NCBI RefSeq assembly: GCF_014633365.1
Contig: NC_068340.1
Coordinates: 42,607,758 to 42,671,757 of the forward strand
DNA from: Diospyros lotus
Taxonomy: Eukaryota; Streptophyta; Magnoliopsida; Ericales; Ebenaceae
Length of the DNA stretch: 64,000 nt
Direction: 5' to 3'
Made by a program: the position numbers and the translations under genes. Under the pieces are notes generated by a model that worked only from the letters and a program-made list of their open reading frames with translations, was not told where the DNA came from and ran no database searches. This document shows positions 11,838 to 25,030 of the stretch, piece by piece. Within the stretch, counting starts at the first letter, position 1. Each line of letters begins with the position of its first letter.

Positions 11838-12923
11838 TAAGGGCATGTGGGAAGGAGTCGCTAATTTTTAGTTTTTGTTTTAATTTTTGTTTTATATTTA
11901 ATTTCTATTTCTAGTTAAAAAATACAAATTGAATGCATTATTTGATAACACAATCAATTTTTGTTTTTAGGGCCATGATTGTTGTCGACCGTGATTCGTT
12001 TTGGGCTGCGGTGAGTCAATCCAAAAATATCGAGAAGAAAGGAAAAAACCCCCCAAAATTTCAAGCGTGTACACCAGAATCTTTACGTGGTTCGGCCAGA
12101 ATGAAGCCTAGTCCATGACCGCAGTCTGATTATTCTCTCAGAGTGGCGGTATCTGATTATTCCTCCTGTCCCTGTCCCTCATGGTCTCTTTGACTCTCAT
12201 TTATACTGAGGGGCTTTTACAATTCAGATAACATATAAAAATACAGTGATTGTATAATGGGGGACAAACAGTTCTTATCGCCTTCATAAGACTGGGAGTG
12301 GGATCCTCATTACGAGGGGCATGGGCTGTTACAGATAAAGTGATCGGACCCTACCTCTGACTTCTCAGCAGCTTTGCCACTCATGCGAGCTGGAGGTTTT
12401 AGACCGGCGACCTGGATGGTCCAGCGATCTAGAGGATATTTCAGGAGCTCATTAGTCAATTGCTTGGAGCTCGTTGGGGGATTATCGGGAGCTTGCCATA
12501 TGCTCGCTTTACGAGTTCCAGATTTTTGGTGGAGACTGGACTTTCCTTGACGAGGTCATCCGGGCCTTCTTGGCCTTGGGTGATTGGGCCGGTCTATCGG
12601 ACTGAGTCTGGCCCATGCGGAGTGATGCGGGAAATACATATAACAATTGCTAAATTAGTTTGACTCTAGATTTACAAAATTAGTCTCAAATAAGTTAAAT
12701 TAGTTTATTTAACATGTTTGATAAGAAATAAATAATGATGATTGTTCAACATTAATGTGATTAATGTGAATGAAACATGAAGTAAAAATAAAAAAGTGAA
12801 AGCAAAACATAAAATTTTTGTGTGTTCAAAATTTGAAAATTTAAAAACAAAAATAGGTAATCAAATTGAATTTTTGTTTTTATTTATAAAATCTTAAAAA
12901 TAAAATTATAGTAAAATGAGCCT
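11838..12923. mobile_element. possible Tourist-like MITE holding a solo LTR
   Basis: The left end TTAAGGGCATGT and the right end, whose reverse complement begins ATTAAGGCTCATTT, form a weak inverted repeat. Both sides have repeated ATTTTTGTTTTT wording. The solo LTR at 11983-12645 would be inserted in it. Ends and target duplication are poorly resolved. Confidence 0.3.
11983..12645 (+). mobile_element. solo LTR (family A relative)
   Basis: This 663 bp segment starts TGTCGACCGTGATTCG and ends ACATATAACA. The flanks are ATTGT (11978-11982) and ATTGC (12646-12650), a duplication with one mismatch. The wording TTTACGTGGTTCGGCC near the start is common in plant LTR leaders. It resembles the LTR at 5139-10671 in both halves. 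Confidence 0.65.
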
Positions 12924-15900
12924 TAATTTTCTTAGTTACATACATACATATAGTTGTGTATTTGTTTTTAGATAAATTGATCATATATTTTTTAAAATTT
13001 TAATTATTTAATTAATCACGACACTTTTTTGTTTTTAATAGTATTAAGTAAATTTACAGCACAATACTTGAATTTTAAGTTTTTAGCCTAAAGACCTCAT
13101 AAACTTTGAGTCTATAGTTTTAACATTTATTAAATTTTTATTTTTTTTCAAAGTTAAATAAAAGATATAAAAAACTAATATAAAAGGTTTTACGAAAAGA
13201 ATAGCTAAAGGTTTGGCAAGGAATACAAAAAATTGACAAAATTCAAGCTTAACCATTTTATCAAGTTTATCTAATGTTCAATTATACATGTTTTGTAAAT
13301 TAAAAAGTGTAATAGAAATAAAAAAGAGTTCTTAAAGAGAGACTTAATTTAACATGAATTGAAATTAGAAGACGAATAAAAGTTTTAAAATCGAGAGTAG
13401 GAGCGGCAAGGGGCCGCATAAAAGGGATAATGTCAAGATAAATAAAAGTCAACACGCCACACCATTAGTTTATGAGGGCGCGCCCAACGTATCACTGCTC
13501 AGACTGACATAAAATGAAAGGGTTGGAGGCGCACGATAGCACGAGGGGAGATGACGTGGTCAATGATTGTACATACAGAAACTTGTATATGGATACATGA
13601 AAAATGTTTGGGAAATCACTTATTGATATTTATATATATAATATATATAAAGTACGGCGGAGATAAAAAGTTGCAAGAGGACAAAAAGGGGACCGAAGGA
13701 AGTGGAGGCGTTGACTTTGGGGCAGAAAGTGGAAGCATCTCATTGATGGCTGGCCGCAACAATACCATTATCTAATCTCCTTCAGGTGGGCGGATAAAAA
13801 TATATATAAAGTAAACGTAAATTAAAAACAACAAAAAAATCCTATTCGCCCTTTTCAGGCTGTCTACATGAATTAAATATAATATTTTTCTTTGTTGATA
13901 TTATTATAGTAGAGTTATTTTCATTCAGCATAGAATCTGGCGTCTGGGGCTACCTATGGCTTCAAAAGGTCAAAAAATATCAAATTTCGCAATAATAATA
14001 GCATTAAACTCCAAGTGAGTCCACTAGTTGGGAATCAAATACAATCAACAAACACTCCCTGGGTACGAGGGCCTTGGATTAGACTTTGTTCAACAAGACA
14101 ACAAATAAAAAATTAACATTTTATCCTGTTTCCATTTTAAAATAACTCCATCAACAGTTAGCAAATGAGGTAAGATCTCATCATCTACCCCATCATTCAC
14201 ATAATTTATATAAATACAATTTTTACGAACAAATTCTATACGGAAAATTTTATATAGACACATTTTTAAATAGTACTTTGTGTAAAATGTTTTATAAAAA
14301 TTATTATTATCGAGCATTTTGAGATTATGTAAATGAATAGCCCAGAGCACCTTATAAAATATTATGGGCTTCTATAAAAAAATTTATTGATTAAAAATTC
14401 TTAACTTTTTTTTTTTTTTTTATAAAAATTCTTGCCACTCCATTTCTTAGAAGCCCAGAGGACCCCCTAATCCCATCGCTGTTCACGAACTGGTGGGAAA
14501 AAATCTAAAAACTTTTTCTGGATTGAAGATAGTTTTTTTTTTTAATTAGTATTTATTATTACAAAAAGCTATATAATAATACTTGAAACGCTAGGAAAAA
14601 ATGTAAATTTTTTGTTTCCTTTAGTTAGAACGATGTTTTAAAAGTTTCTTATTATTTTGAAATGATTTTTAACGCAAAGCCATATAGTATTACATGAAAT
14701 AGCAGGAAAAAATGAAAAAAATAAGCAGTCATAGTGGGATTCACTAAAAACAACTAATTATTTTTGCAATGATTTTTTGCACTAAGTAATATAATTAATA
14801 TAACTAAAATGATGGGAAAAAATGTAAAAAAAAAATTAGGAGTGAATCTCACATGACTACAGAAAACCATAGCTCACATCTCATATATATATATATATAT
14901 ATGTATGTATGAGATGTGAATTTTACAGAAAATCATTACTTCTTCACATTTATAAAAGTCAAAAAATCACATGTATAGTATAGCTCGTAGGTATAAAAAT
15001 TTTCATGAGTGGAAAAGTCATTTTTTTAGAAATTCACAATCTCACATCTTGATGGGAAATGAGGGTTTGAAGAAGATAAATTTAATCACTACTTCTTGTT
15101 TCTTTTTATGGGGAAAGTACAAGTCGATATGGTTATGATTTCAAAAACTATTTTATGGTTTCCAAATAAAAAAAAAAATTGAATGAAGCATATTTGTTGA
15201 ATTGATTGTTGAAATTGTTTTCACATAATTGACATGAAGATACTCTAGTTTTAAGGCCACAATAAAAAAAATATTTTAGTTGGTTCCAAAAATGGTTATA
15301 ATAAGCACATGAAATTATACAAAAAAGAAAGGACTTTTTAAAATTTTAAAAACTTTTAATTACAAAATATGAAAACATGGTAACCATAACTAGGGGAGGC
15401 CTAAAAATTTATAGAATGAGAGGGCTCAGATACATCATACATGTAGGAGATCATTTTAGTTTATTTTGTTTTGTTCACCCAATTTTTAATGACACAATAA
15501 ATAAAGGCGCACCATGTTACATGGTCAATTGTGTAAGTGGGTCATGGGCGGAGGATTTTTTGTGTGTAATTGCTCATCAATCTTTTAATAATGGTGTTTC
15601 CAAGGGTGGTTGTTGAACTCCTTATTTGGTTGAAGTGTTTGAAGGTCACCAAAAGTAAACAAGGTTTGGATATATTATTGCTAGACTGGTAAGATAAATG
15701 ATCCCGTATAATTCACCGAATAAGTATTGAAGCTTCTTCATGAAGATAAACTGTCATGAATCTCAATTTTAACGTGTATTTGACCAATTAAATAAGACAA
15801 AGAACTCCCAAGAATGGTCACCCTTACAAAATCTCATAACAAATGTTTGGCCTTCACAAGGTCTCTGGAGAAGTAATGCAAAACCAAAGGTTTGTCCAAC

Positions 15901-16898
15901 GTCAATCTTTGGGTTGAAACAAATCATAGATCACTCTGTCATGTGCTTGTTGGGGTCGCTAAACATAACATCAATTTTAAATGAGATATTGATGGCCAGA
16001 TCACGTACTCGCAATATGCTACTGGATCTGCTTTGCTAAAAAATATGATTCTGTTATAATTTTGCTGTTTGTAGCTTTAAATCTCATACAATAACAATCT
16101 GATTGATCAAGACATAGTTTTTGTCCTCCTTCCATAAAAACATTCCAGAAAGAACCTAGACTCAAACAATATCGTATAATGACATGATTTTGCATTCAGG
16201 GCAGGCATAACTAACTTGTATCTGCTTTCTCATTTAGGAACAACTCATTTAGACAGTAAGACTTAACTGGGAAGGACCAAAGATGGTGAAGCGTGAAGCT
16301 AACTTACAAACTGTCCTGCTTCTTTGGATTTACCTTGTCTTGATCTTCCTATGGCCTTAAGCAAGCGTAAGGTCAAAGAAAGGGTAATTCTCTTGCCCTC
16401 AGGACACAACTCTGCTAGTAGAGGAAGAATTTCTTGGGGTGATGTTCTTGGCGTCCTCAGATTTTGTGTTCGAGCCCTGATTAGAGGAGGCATATCCTCG
16501 ATTTATGTCTTCAGTGTAGTTTCAGAGACGAAATGACTGAAGACAATAATAATGACATATAATCCAAAAAAAAAAAAAAAAGATAATTGCTTCAACAAAA
16601 GGAGATGTAACTTGCATTGTACGAGAACACATGTAGACAAAAAAAAATTAGGACATTCACAAGCTATGAGGCAATTTTTCCTCACTTTTTCAGATAATTC
16701 ATCTGCATGACAACACATGTAGACATAACAAACATAAAAAAAATCATGTATGTGGATATATCAACTAGTTCTTTCCTTCAAAGGTCAATTTCGGTGAAGT
16801 TCGAAGTGCTTTAACATTCATCACCTATCCCCCAAACTAGAAAGATTTGATGTTAGTAATACAACAACGACAAACTGAACTCCTACTTTCCTTTTATA
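12924..16898. other. gene-poor stretch with one unassigned exon-like frame
   Basis: No gene was identified. At 13400-13560 is a GC-richer patch with an ACGTGGTCA word (near 13554). At 14874-14920 is an AT hairpin. On the minus strand 16299-16493 is open and reads TSPQEILPLLAELCPEGKRI in its middle, ending at a strong donor-like TTT|GTAAGT. No family is recognised for it and it may be chance. Confidence 0.4.
14874..14920. repeat. AT-rich hairpin (inverted repeat)
   Basis: TCACATCTCATA and TGAGATGTGA are inverted around an (AT)n core, so the strand can fold into a long hairpin. The flanks on both sides contain ACAGAAAA words, which suggests a degraded foldback transposon. Confidence 0.55.
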
Positions 16899-16913
16899 AG
16901 AGAATTCATTGAC

Positions 16914-17115
16914 GCCCCCAATGGACATAACTCACTGGTTGAGGGCAAGCACGAGTTGCTCTCAAAGAGATCTTAGATTGTAGACTATTATATAGCCAGT
17001 TGTAGGTTTCGTGTCCGAACCTTGGTCTTGAGTTCCGTAATTTAACCCCCTGTAGAAATTTTGGGGCTGAGTTGCGGGAGACCCCAAGGTGAGGGATTTC
17101 ACCTTTTGCTCCCAA
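16914..17115 (+). mobile_element. tRNA-derived SINE
   Basis: A segment of about 202 bp is bracketed by the perfect 15 bp duplication AGAGAATTCATTGAC (16899-16913 and 17116-17130). Near the start is an A-box-like TAACTCACTGGTTGAG and further in a B-box-like GTGTCCGAACCTTGG, as in tRNA-derived plant SINEs. No coding frame. The family is not known to me. Confidence 0.75.
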
Positions 17116-17531
17116 AGAGAATTCATTGACCAATAATAAACCATTAAAAGGACCATTGAGGCAATTCGTATCTCTTGATAAAATTTTTATTATTATTTTT
17201 ATGACTCCCTCGCAAAATATTGCAAGAATTTGTAATCAACAATTGTAAGACAACATATTATGTATATGTATATGTGTATATGCATAACAACTATGTAGCC
17301 AACATATAGATGAATAGTACCACAAATGGTATCGTAAAATAGTACTATATAGATGAATAGTATATATATATATATGAATAATGCGTGAACAATTGTACCA
17401 AAAATTACATCGAGAAAAATCTCAGGAAAGACTGGAGGGGTCACAAGCAGTCCCACTCAAAACCTAGACTCCTAAGATAGATTTTTCCTAGACATGCATT
17501 TAATAGTACAATATATCACTAACACTACTAC

Positions 17532-18408
17532 TGTTGTTGTCAAAATACAACAATATATTTTTAATTGTGGAGAATACAATTTGTGTGTAGTTGATCACAA
17601 GAGTCTTAAGAGTGTGGAGTCTTAGGAGTCTTGCAAGTCTCATCACCAAAGTGCCCTGAGAGTATTGGGTATGTGGAGTGATGGGAGACTCTTGTGATAT
17701 TTTGAACGGGAGACCTAAAGAGCAAGAGACTTCTTTGGATCTGATGGGAGGCTTCTTGATGATCGAGTGACCTTTGATCACCGAGAGAGTCTTGATGACC
17801 GAGAAACCTGTAAGATGAACGCACGGTTAGGGGAACGGGTAGATGTCCCAGCGCAAACCCTCTGATGCTTAAGTCAGTTCTTGAGAGTCGGAGCGCAAAA
17901 ATGTACACAAAAGGCATAAATTTCCCATATGGGGGAGGGTCCCACACAAAGCACGCAAAAATGATAAGTTCGACATTTAAAAATTCTTTTGAATATTCCA
18001 AGAAAATGATAGATAATTATCCATAGCAAATTTTAATTCTAAAATGATTATGAAATATTTGGATAAACATCATCCCTAAAAAATTTTATCCCTAAAAGGG
18101 ACAAAATAAATATCATATATAAAAGGTACAAGTTATCTATATCTTAATTCTAATAGGTTTTAGAATACTAAGATAGATGTTATCTGCAGTTATCCTAAGG
18201 AGACATTTAATCCTAAAAGGGGAGGATGTCTTTGATACTAATTTCAATACACTTTCTTTCATCATACTCAGTGTCCAACTTAAGCGTCGGAGTGTTTGCG
18301 TGGGGACCTCCCCGTGTTCTTTGACTATTTTCTTATTTTTGCAAACTTAGATAGTTTGAAGACGACGTTTCCATTCTACAAATTTATTATTGTATCCAAG
18401 CAACAACA
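17532..18408 (+). mobile_element. solo LTR in the 3' LTR of the Copia element
   Basis: The 877 bp segment starts TGTTGTTGTC and ends CAACAACA, flanked by the exact duplication ACTAC (17527-17531 and 18409-18413). Removing it rejoins the Copia LTR, whose intact partner is at 33918-34327. The phrase TTAAGCGTCGGAGTG near its 3' end is common in plant LTRs. Confidence 0.85.
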
Positions 18409-18780
18409 ACTACAATTTATACTCGACAAAACTATTGAATATAGTAACAAATAGAATACCAGAATTTAACGAGATTCAACCAATTTTGCCTATGTCCTTA
18501 GACACCACAAAAAATACTTCATTAATTTTCAAAGAGAGAAATACAAATGAGAGAGGAGAATACAATTTGAGATGATTTACACAAGAAGGGGATGACTCAT
18601 TTTATAGTAAAAGGAAAACCCTTTCCACATCTTAATGATGTGGGACTTGGGATTGAGCCACCAAGTTAACAAATCTCTACCTTCATGAATTTTCCAAAAC
18701 CCAATCAAATTCCTCTATTTACAAAATTCTCACTAAAAAAGCTATCATCAGTAATGTATTTAAATACTAAGGATATTAAT

Positions 18781-19984
18781 CAAGTCAAAACAATGTTGGA
18801 ACTTGACCGCTATCATTACCTTAGTCATCATATTAGTAGGATTTTCAATGGTTAAGATCTTCTAAATTTGTATCTCACATTCTTCTAGAATTTCCCATAC
18901 AAAATGATATCTTTTGTCGATATGCTTCGTCATTACATGATAAACTTGGTTCTTTAGTAAGTGAATAACACTCTGACTGTCACAATATACCTTAATGTAC
19001 TTATGACCAATTCCCAATTCATCAAGAAACCTATAAAGCCAAATTGTTTCCTTCATGGCTTTTGCAACTGCCATGTACTCTGCTTCTATTGTAGACAGAG
19101 CAACTGTAGATTGTAAAATAGACTTCCAACTGATCGGTGTTTTTGTTAAAGTGAAAATATAACCAATCGTAAATCAACGTTTATCCAAATCACCAACATA
19201 ATCGGAATCACAATAACCAACTATGTATTTACTCATTTTTTCATCTCGCTCAATACTAAACCAACATCTATATTGTTTAGAATATACCACAGAATTCATT
19301 TCACAGTTTGCCAATGTTCCTTTCGAAGATCATACATATGCTCACAACTCTAATTGTCTATGAAATATCGGCCCTTGTACACACCATAGCATACATCAAG
19401 CTGCTAACAACATTTGCATACAAAACTTTTGACATATACTCCCGTTTCGCAACACTTTTTGGAGATAAATATGCACTAAGCTTGAAATAATGAACTAACG
19501 AGGTACTCATAGGTTTTGACTTTTTATTCGTGCTAAAACGTTGTAGTATTTTCTTCAAATATATTTTAGAGTCAAATAAAGCCTTTCTTTTTTCCTGTCT
19601 CTAATTATCTTCATACCGAGAATCTTTTTGGCTTTGCCAAAATCTTTCATTTCAAACTTCTGATTCAGTTGAATTTTCAAATTTTCAACTTCTTCACTAT
19701 TCTTTGAAACTATCAATATATCATCAATGTACAAGATAAGATAGATGAAAGATCCATCTTGTAGCTTGTACAAATACACACAGTAATCATATTTACTTAT
19801 TGTGTACCTCTGACCCAACATAAACTTGTCAAATCGCTTATACCATTGCCTTGGAGATTGCTTCAATTTGTACAAAGATTTGTTTAGTTTACGAACCCAA
19901 TTTTCTTTACCAGCAACCCTGAATCCTTTTGGCCGAGTCATATAGATTTCCTTTTCCAAATCACTGTGTACAAATATAGTTATC
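18781..19984 (-). pseudogene. Copia RT C-terminal half and RNase H
   Basis: Minus-strand fragments follow the Copia order. RT is at 19555-19984 (ITIFVHSDLEKEIYM, LYKLKQSPRQWY, and the catalytic LYIDDILIVS). A linker at 19358-19558 follows. RNase H at 18862-19357 includes the IEAEYMAVAKAMKETIW and KVYCDSQSVIHL blocks, and a tail reads IENPTNMMTK. Frameshifts and stops occur throughout. The RT gene is cut exactly at the end of the QIDV motif by the Gypsy insertion at 19990-27322; its N-terminal half continues at 27328. Confidence 0.88.
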
Positions 19985-22273
19985 ACATCTGTAATGCCCC
20001 GCTTTTTAAATATACAATGATGCTAAATATAAACTAATATCTTACACGAGCATTATGAAAATCCTTACCAACAGAAGTAAATGATCGAACTTGATAGCTA
20101 GCTAAAACTAGATAATAAGGATTTTTACTATAAAAACTTTTATACAAGTACAATCATACGTTCCCAAAAGTTGACAAATAAACCCTTATCATCACGACTG
20201 CTTCTCTATACAACATCTGTAGTGCATTATTCGAGATACACATAGTGATATAAATACAATCGTGGTACACAACATCAAAGAAACGAAAGCCATAAAGGTA
20301 GCATTTTTTTGTTACAACATCTAATTCTAAGAAATGATAGAAAAATCCAATGATTTACAATAGCTCTTTTATACAAAAATTTGTAATACACGAACAACAG
20401 AAGGTAAGCTAATCTTTAACCATCTCTTTGTCTTTTCTCTTACTTGACTCCGGGGTACTTGCCACGTTTGACATATTTGAAACATTGAATATTCTAGAGA
20501 TATGAAACACCAAAATTAGATAATTACATATAGGTGAGTGATTTAGAAAAAGAAAGTTCACGCATGCAAAAACAATATGCAATAGGTAATATAAAATCTC
20601 CTCAAGATGTTGCTAGTCATCATGCAAAACTCCTTAGCCCCACCGAGGGCACGTGATTGGGTTAACTCCTGTAACATCCCTAATTTTGGGAATAATTAAT
20701 GTATGAATTTTAAGGAGATTTATTGAGTTGTCTTTGTGGTTTTGAGAAAATAGACAATTAGGATAATTAATTATTTTATTTGAGAATATTTATGAAAATA
20801 ATGAAAGAATAAAATGAATTGATTTGATGAATTTTACTAATATGATGAAAGAATAAAATGGATTTATTGATTTTATTTGAGGGTATGTGCGTTAATTTCT
20901 GAAAGTTACGGGGTCATAGTGAAAATCTCAAAAATGGGCTGAGAATTGGTTTAAATTTAATGGGAGGCATCATATAAATGAGTGAGCAGTTGGCGCGAAT
21001 GGTCACGTGTGGGCGTGTGCAGGTGGGGGTGCGGATCGAACCGCGGCGGGGGCAAGAAAAATGCGTTGGAATTTTTTCAGCAAGCCCAGGCGCCAAATGA
21101 CGCCTTTTTAGGACGCCCATGCGCAAGGGATCGCACGCGGGGCCTTGCTGCGCCATGTGGTGCCGTTGGGGCGTTTCCCAGCCACCCATCCTTCTTCTTT
21201 TACTGCCACGTGGCAGCTATCTGGGGCAGCCTTGGCCCCCAAGTTGTTCTCCCAATTTAGCTAGTTTCCTCCCCTTATTTAAGGCCGATCTTGGCCACTA
21301 TTAAGGCATTGGGTTATGTTCATTCTCTTTGCTCTGAGAAATTAAATTACATAAAGATTCTGCTAGCTGTACGGGCAAGGAAGAAATATGTAAGTGATAT
21401 ATATATTTAATATTAATTTAATAGTATTTAATAGAATTACCAGCATGTCTTATTGCATTAATTTATGATATTTTATGTTAAAGGAATATTAGAAAATGAT
21501 ATTGGTGATTCCGATGTTATGGAGAAATATTGTCAGAAAAGCTATCAAGGTAAAATGTCGGTACGTTTAACGAGAATAGGCGGTTAATATTGAACTGGTA
21601 AGGGTTTAATATACTTTGTATGTAAATTTCTTTTGTCATGGTTTGCATAAGATGTCAAGAGAGTGTCCAGGCATGGGACAGTGAATTTTTAACTGAGGGT
21701 CCTAGGATGGGGTCATAGAGGGAAACACTTGGGGCCACTTAGAGCCTGAGATAGATGCGGTGGACGGGCTTGCATACACGTTGTACTTCATTTTTATCTA
21801 TAATGTCATGCTCATTAATTTACTGTATTGCATATTGCTTTTACTGAATCCCCGGACTAACCCCTTTACTACCACTAACCCAATAGATGGCTCGGGGTCT
21901 AAGAAAGGGAAAACGATGTTGATGGAAGAGTCGTCAGTTAACAATAATTACGGACTGTGAGAATGTATGTCGTGTTTATGTGTCATTTATGCAATATATA
22001 TGCTTTGTATTTGGCTATGGCAGACTGCTATAGTTTAAATAAAATTTAATTAAGATCAAGTTAAGGTTCCCGCTATGAGTAACTCAGAGTGTGTGTCTCA
22101 ACTGGTCGGTTGCGATCGGGATATAGAATATGTTTAAATATGCTTGACTGTTGGAGTATTTTATCGAGCATGTATTTATTTATCTATTTGAAATTGGATT
22201 AATATTTTAAGGGCCTAATCAGGTACGAGAATCAGATGAATTTTCGTTGTCTATGCATTTTACACCCGAGTTC

Positions 22274-23950
22274 TGTTGTTTTACTTTTATATACTTAGTT
22301 TTGATGATGAAAAATAATATTTTATTTAATCCCTAAGTTATGAATCAAGGTTGTGGTTTTCAACATAAATCAATTTCAATATCAAGTATTATTTTGTGAG
22401 AATGAAAACCAAATGAATTTCAAGTATCGAGAATTCAAAGTCATATTTTTCTAAGTCTGGAAGGTTAGAGCACCTTATAAGGAGACATATATAAAAATGT
22501 TTTAGTTTTAGAAAACTAACTCCCGATAATTTAATAGTTAACATTCATTAGTGATAAAATGATTTTTAACGAATTTTTTAAGAAATAGAAAGTGTATATT
22601 TTAGAGGTGGTAAAATTGCAAAATCCTAAGTTCCTACTAAAATCCAAATTTTACTTTTTTATTCTTATGAATTTTAATTTTTTTGATATTTTTATTGAAT
22701 CCAAATGGGGGGTACTTTCTTATTTACATTTATGTATTAAAGTAAATAGAAGGTAAAATATAAATTAAACAAAATGAGGACATTTACTTAAACTAAAGAA
22801 ATGTAAATATGTTGTAATGTTTTCAAAATTCATTTTGTTGAAAATCTTCCTCATCTGTCGACTGTGTGTTTCAATCTGTCGACTATGCATAAGGATAATC
22901 GACTATGCTTGTTCAGTCTGTCGACTATATCTTGCATTTGTCGACTATTTTTGCATCTGTCGACTATGTTTGTTCATGAATTTCAAAATTTTCTTTGTAA
23001 TTTTTGATCTGTCGACTATGTAAAAGGATCTGTTGATTATGAGATTTTTGTGTTATAAGATAGTCGACTATACTTTTCTGTCTGTCGACTATGGCTAGTT
23101 TTATTTGATAAAATAGTCGACTAACCTATTTTCTCTATCGACTATGTGTTTCGTAGAAAGCTTCCAACGGCTAGTTTTTCAATCTCCAACGGCTAGTTTC
23201 TCATTCTCCAATGGTCACAAACGGCTTCATTTCTCTTCAATCTTGTGGGAAGCTTATATATACATATCAAGGAGATCAAGAGAAGGCTAATGGACGGGAA
23301 TGAATTAATTTGAGCTTACTGTTACTCTCGTTTGTATTTACAGTGATTGTGCTTCAATTTTTTCTCTCTTCAAGGCTTTGATTTTAACTTATATTAATTC
23401 ATTCAAGCCTTGTTTTTATTGTGAGAGAACTTGTAACTAAGAGTGCCAACTCTTAGCATCTTGTTTACATTTGTATCACTCTTATTTTCCTAGCTTTGTG
23501 CTAGAAGACTTGCTCGTTAAAGCAAGTGGTTGTAATTCCTAGCTAGGTGCTAGAGGGCTTACTTGTATAAGCAAGAGGTTGTAATTCTTAGTCTTGGACT
23601 AGAGGACCTACTTGGTTTAAGTAGGGGGTTTTAGTGGATGGTTTGAAAAATCCTTAGTGAGGAGCTAAGGTAGTGGATTAGGCTTGGTTAAGCCGAACCA
23701 CTATAAATCCTTGTGTTTTCTTATGCTTGTGTTCTTTGATACATTTATCTTTCCAAGCATTTCATTATTCCTCACTCGGTTCTCATATTTATCTTTGTTC
23801 ATTTGTCATTTTTATGGTTTACACTTTAAAACTCTAAAACCTCAATCTGTATCAAAAAGTTTTCCTTTTTAAGTTTTATCAATTAAGTTTTTAAAATAAC
23901 CAATTCACCCCCCCTCTTGGTGTGTGCCATAGCACCTACCTATTCTAACA
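22274..23950 (+). mobile_element. SIRE-like Copia solo LTR, third level
   Basis: The ends are TGTTGTTTTACTTTT and CTATTCTAACA, flanked by the exact duplication AGTTC (22269-22273 and 23951-23955). The 3' end wording TTCACCCCCCCTCTTGGTGTGTG is a hallmark of SIRE/Sto-type Copia LTRs. An array of GTCGACTAT words fills 22857-23155. A relative in the opposite orientation is at 54631-55842. Confidence 0.85.
22857..23155. repeat. GTCGACTAT motif array in LTR
   Basis: About twelve copies of [G/A]TCGACTAT, many preceded by TCT, are spaced 10-40 bp apart. A few have single changes (GTTGATTATG). The same motif array occurs in the sister LTR at 55315-55690, so it is a family trait and not local drift. 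Confidence 0.85.
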
Positions 23951-25030
23951 AGTTCTCGACAGTCGAAGGCGGCGAAGCCTAGAGCCCACCCAGGGCATCC
24001 ATATTATTTTAATATTTTATGTTGGTAGGGCATAACCATCATTCGAGATAGACTGGGGTTGTAACCGTGCGTTACGGTGGTACTCGGTAATAGAAGCCGA
24101 GGCGTCACAACTCCTTAACCTCATTGAGGGCACCGGATTCTCAGCCCCACAAAGGGCAGCAGATTTTCCTTCCCAATCACCATGATAACCACAACAACTA
24201 GCCACAAACTTCGTGATTATGTGTGCAAAATGGAGAAGACATGCTCGGAACAAGGGAAACATAAAATGTAAGCAATAAACCACACACAAATGAAACCAAG
24301 AATGATCAAGATAAAGCAAGAAGTATGCAAGAACCACTCATCTTGACTGTTTACCTTTTAGGTGTGCTATTCACACTTGTCGGTTTAGGTTTTTTTGCAA
24401 AAAACACGTATTTTTGTAAAACAAAACCCAAATATTTTTACATAACATTGTTCTATATCTTTTAAATTACTTGTGTCACACGCCCTCATGCCCTCCAAGA
24501 AGTAGGCTCACGTACCTACATGCGCAGGACAGACTGGTGTGTGCATTGCACGCGCCTGTTGTCTTCTTCGACAACGACGAACATGGATTGTTGCAGCCTC
24601 AGTTTTTCTGTGATTTCTCCCTTGTTTTAACTCCAATTTGACCTTCGTTTGAATCTACGACTTCCTCTCTTTCTCCTCTACAAGAATATAGGATTAAACG
24701 AGACTTACCTAGCTATTTTCCAGCAGCTTCGGTCAAGATTTCAGCAAGGCTTCGAAAACTCTGGCAAGGCTCGTTCTCTTTCATTTCTTCTCCAATTCCT
24801 CCATTTTTGTGTGTGCAGAATTTCCCCTTCTTTCTCAAGAATCCTTTCCCCTCATTTGGATCTCTCAATTTGGCAAAAAATTAAGTCGAATCTCACTTGG
24901 AATGCTTGATCTTACAAGCCAATGCCCCTTTTTATAGGTTTTTCGGTCAATCACGTTTCACCAAGTGTCCCGCCACCTAGCGCCGTAATTATTACATTGC
25001 TACTTGTCCTTGCCACCTCATGCTCCATTT

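Larger units (their letters stand above)
20670..24109 (+). mobile_element. Gypsy-type solo LTR, second level
   Basis: The ends are TGTAACATCCC and GAGGCGTCACA, flanked by the exact duplication ACTCC (20665-20669 and 24110-24114). It contains a GC-rich region (20990-21250) and a TATA-like CTTATTTAAGG near 21275. The SIRE-like solo LTR at 22274-23950 interrupts it. The short reading frames in it are not gene-like. Confidence 0.8.

Noticed and set aside
13551..13775. Short open frame near a G-box-like word
   Set aside because: No recognisable motif, AT-rich middle, no splice context.
20914..21304. Overlapping frames in a GC-rich patch
   Set aside because: They lie inside the Gypsy solo LTR at 20670-24109 and have no retroelement domain.
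22857..23155. CRISPR-like or satellite array of GTCGACTAT
   Set aside because: Spacing is irregular, the words are short, and the array lies inside a well-bounded solo LTR.
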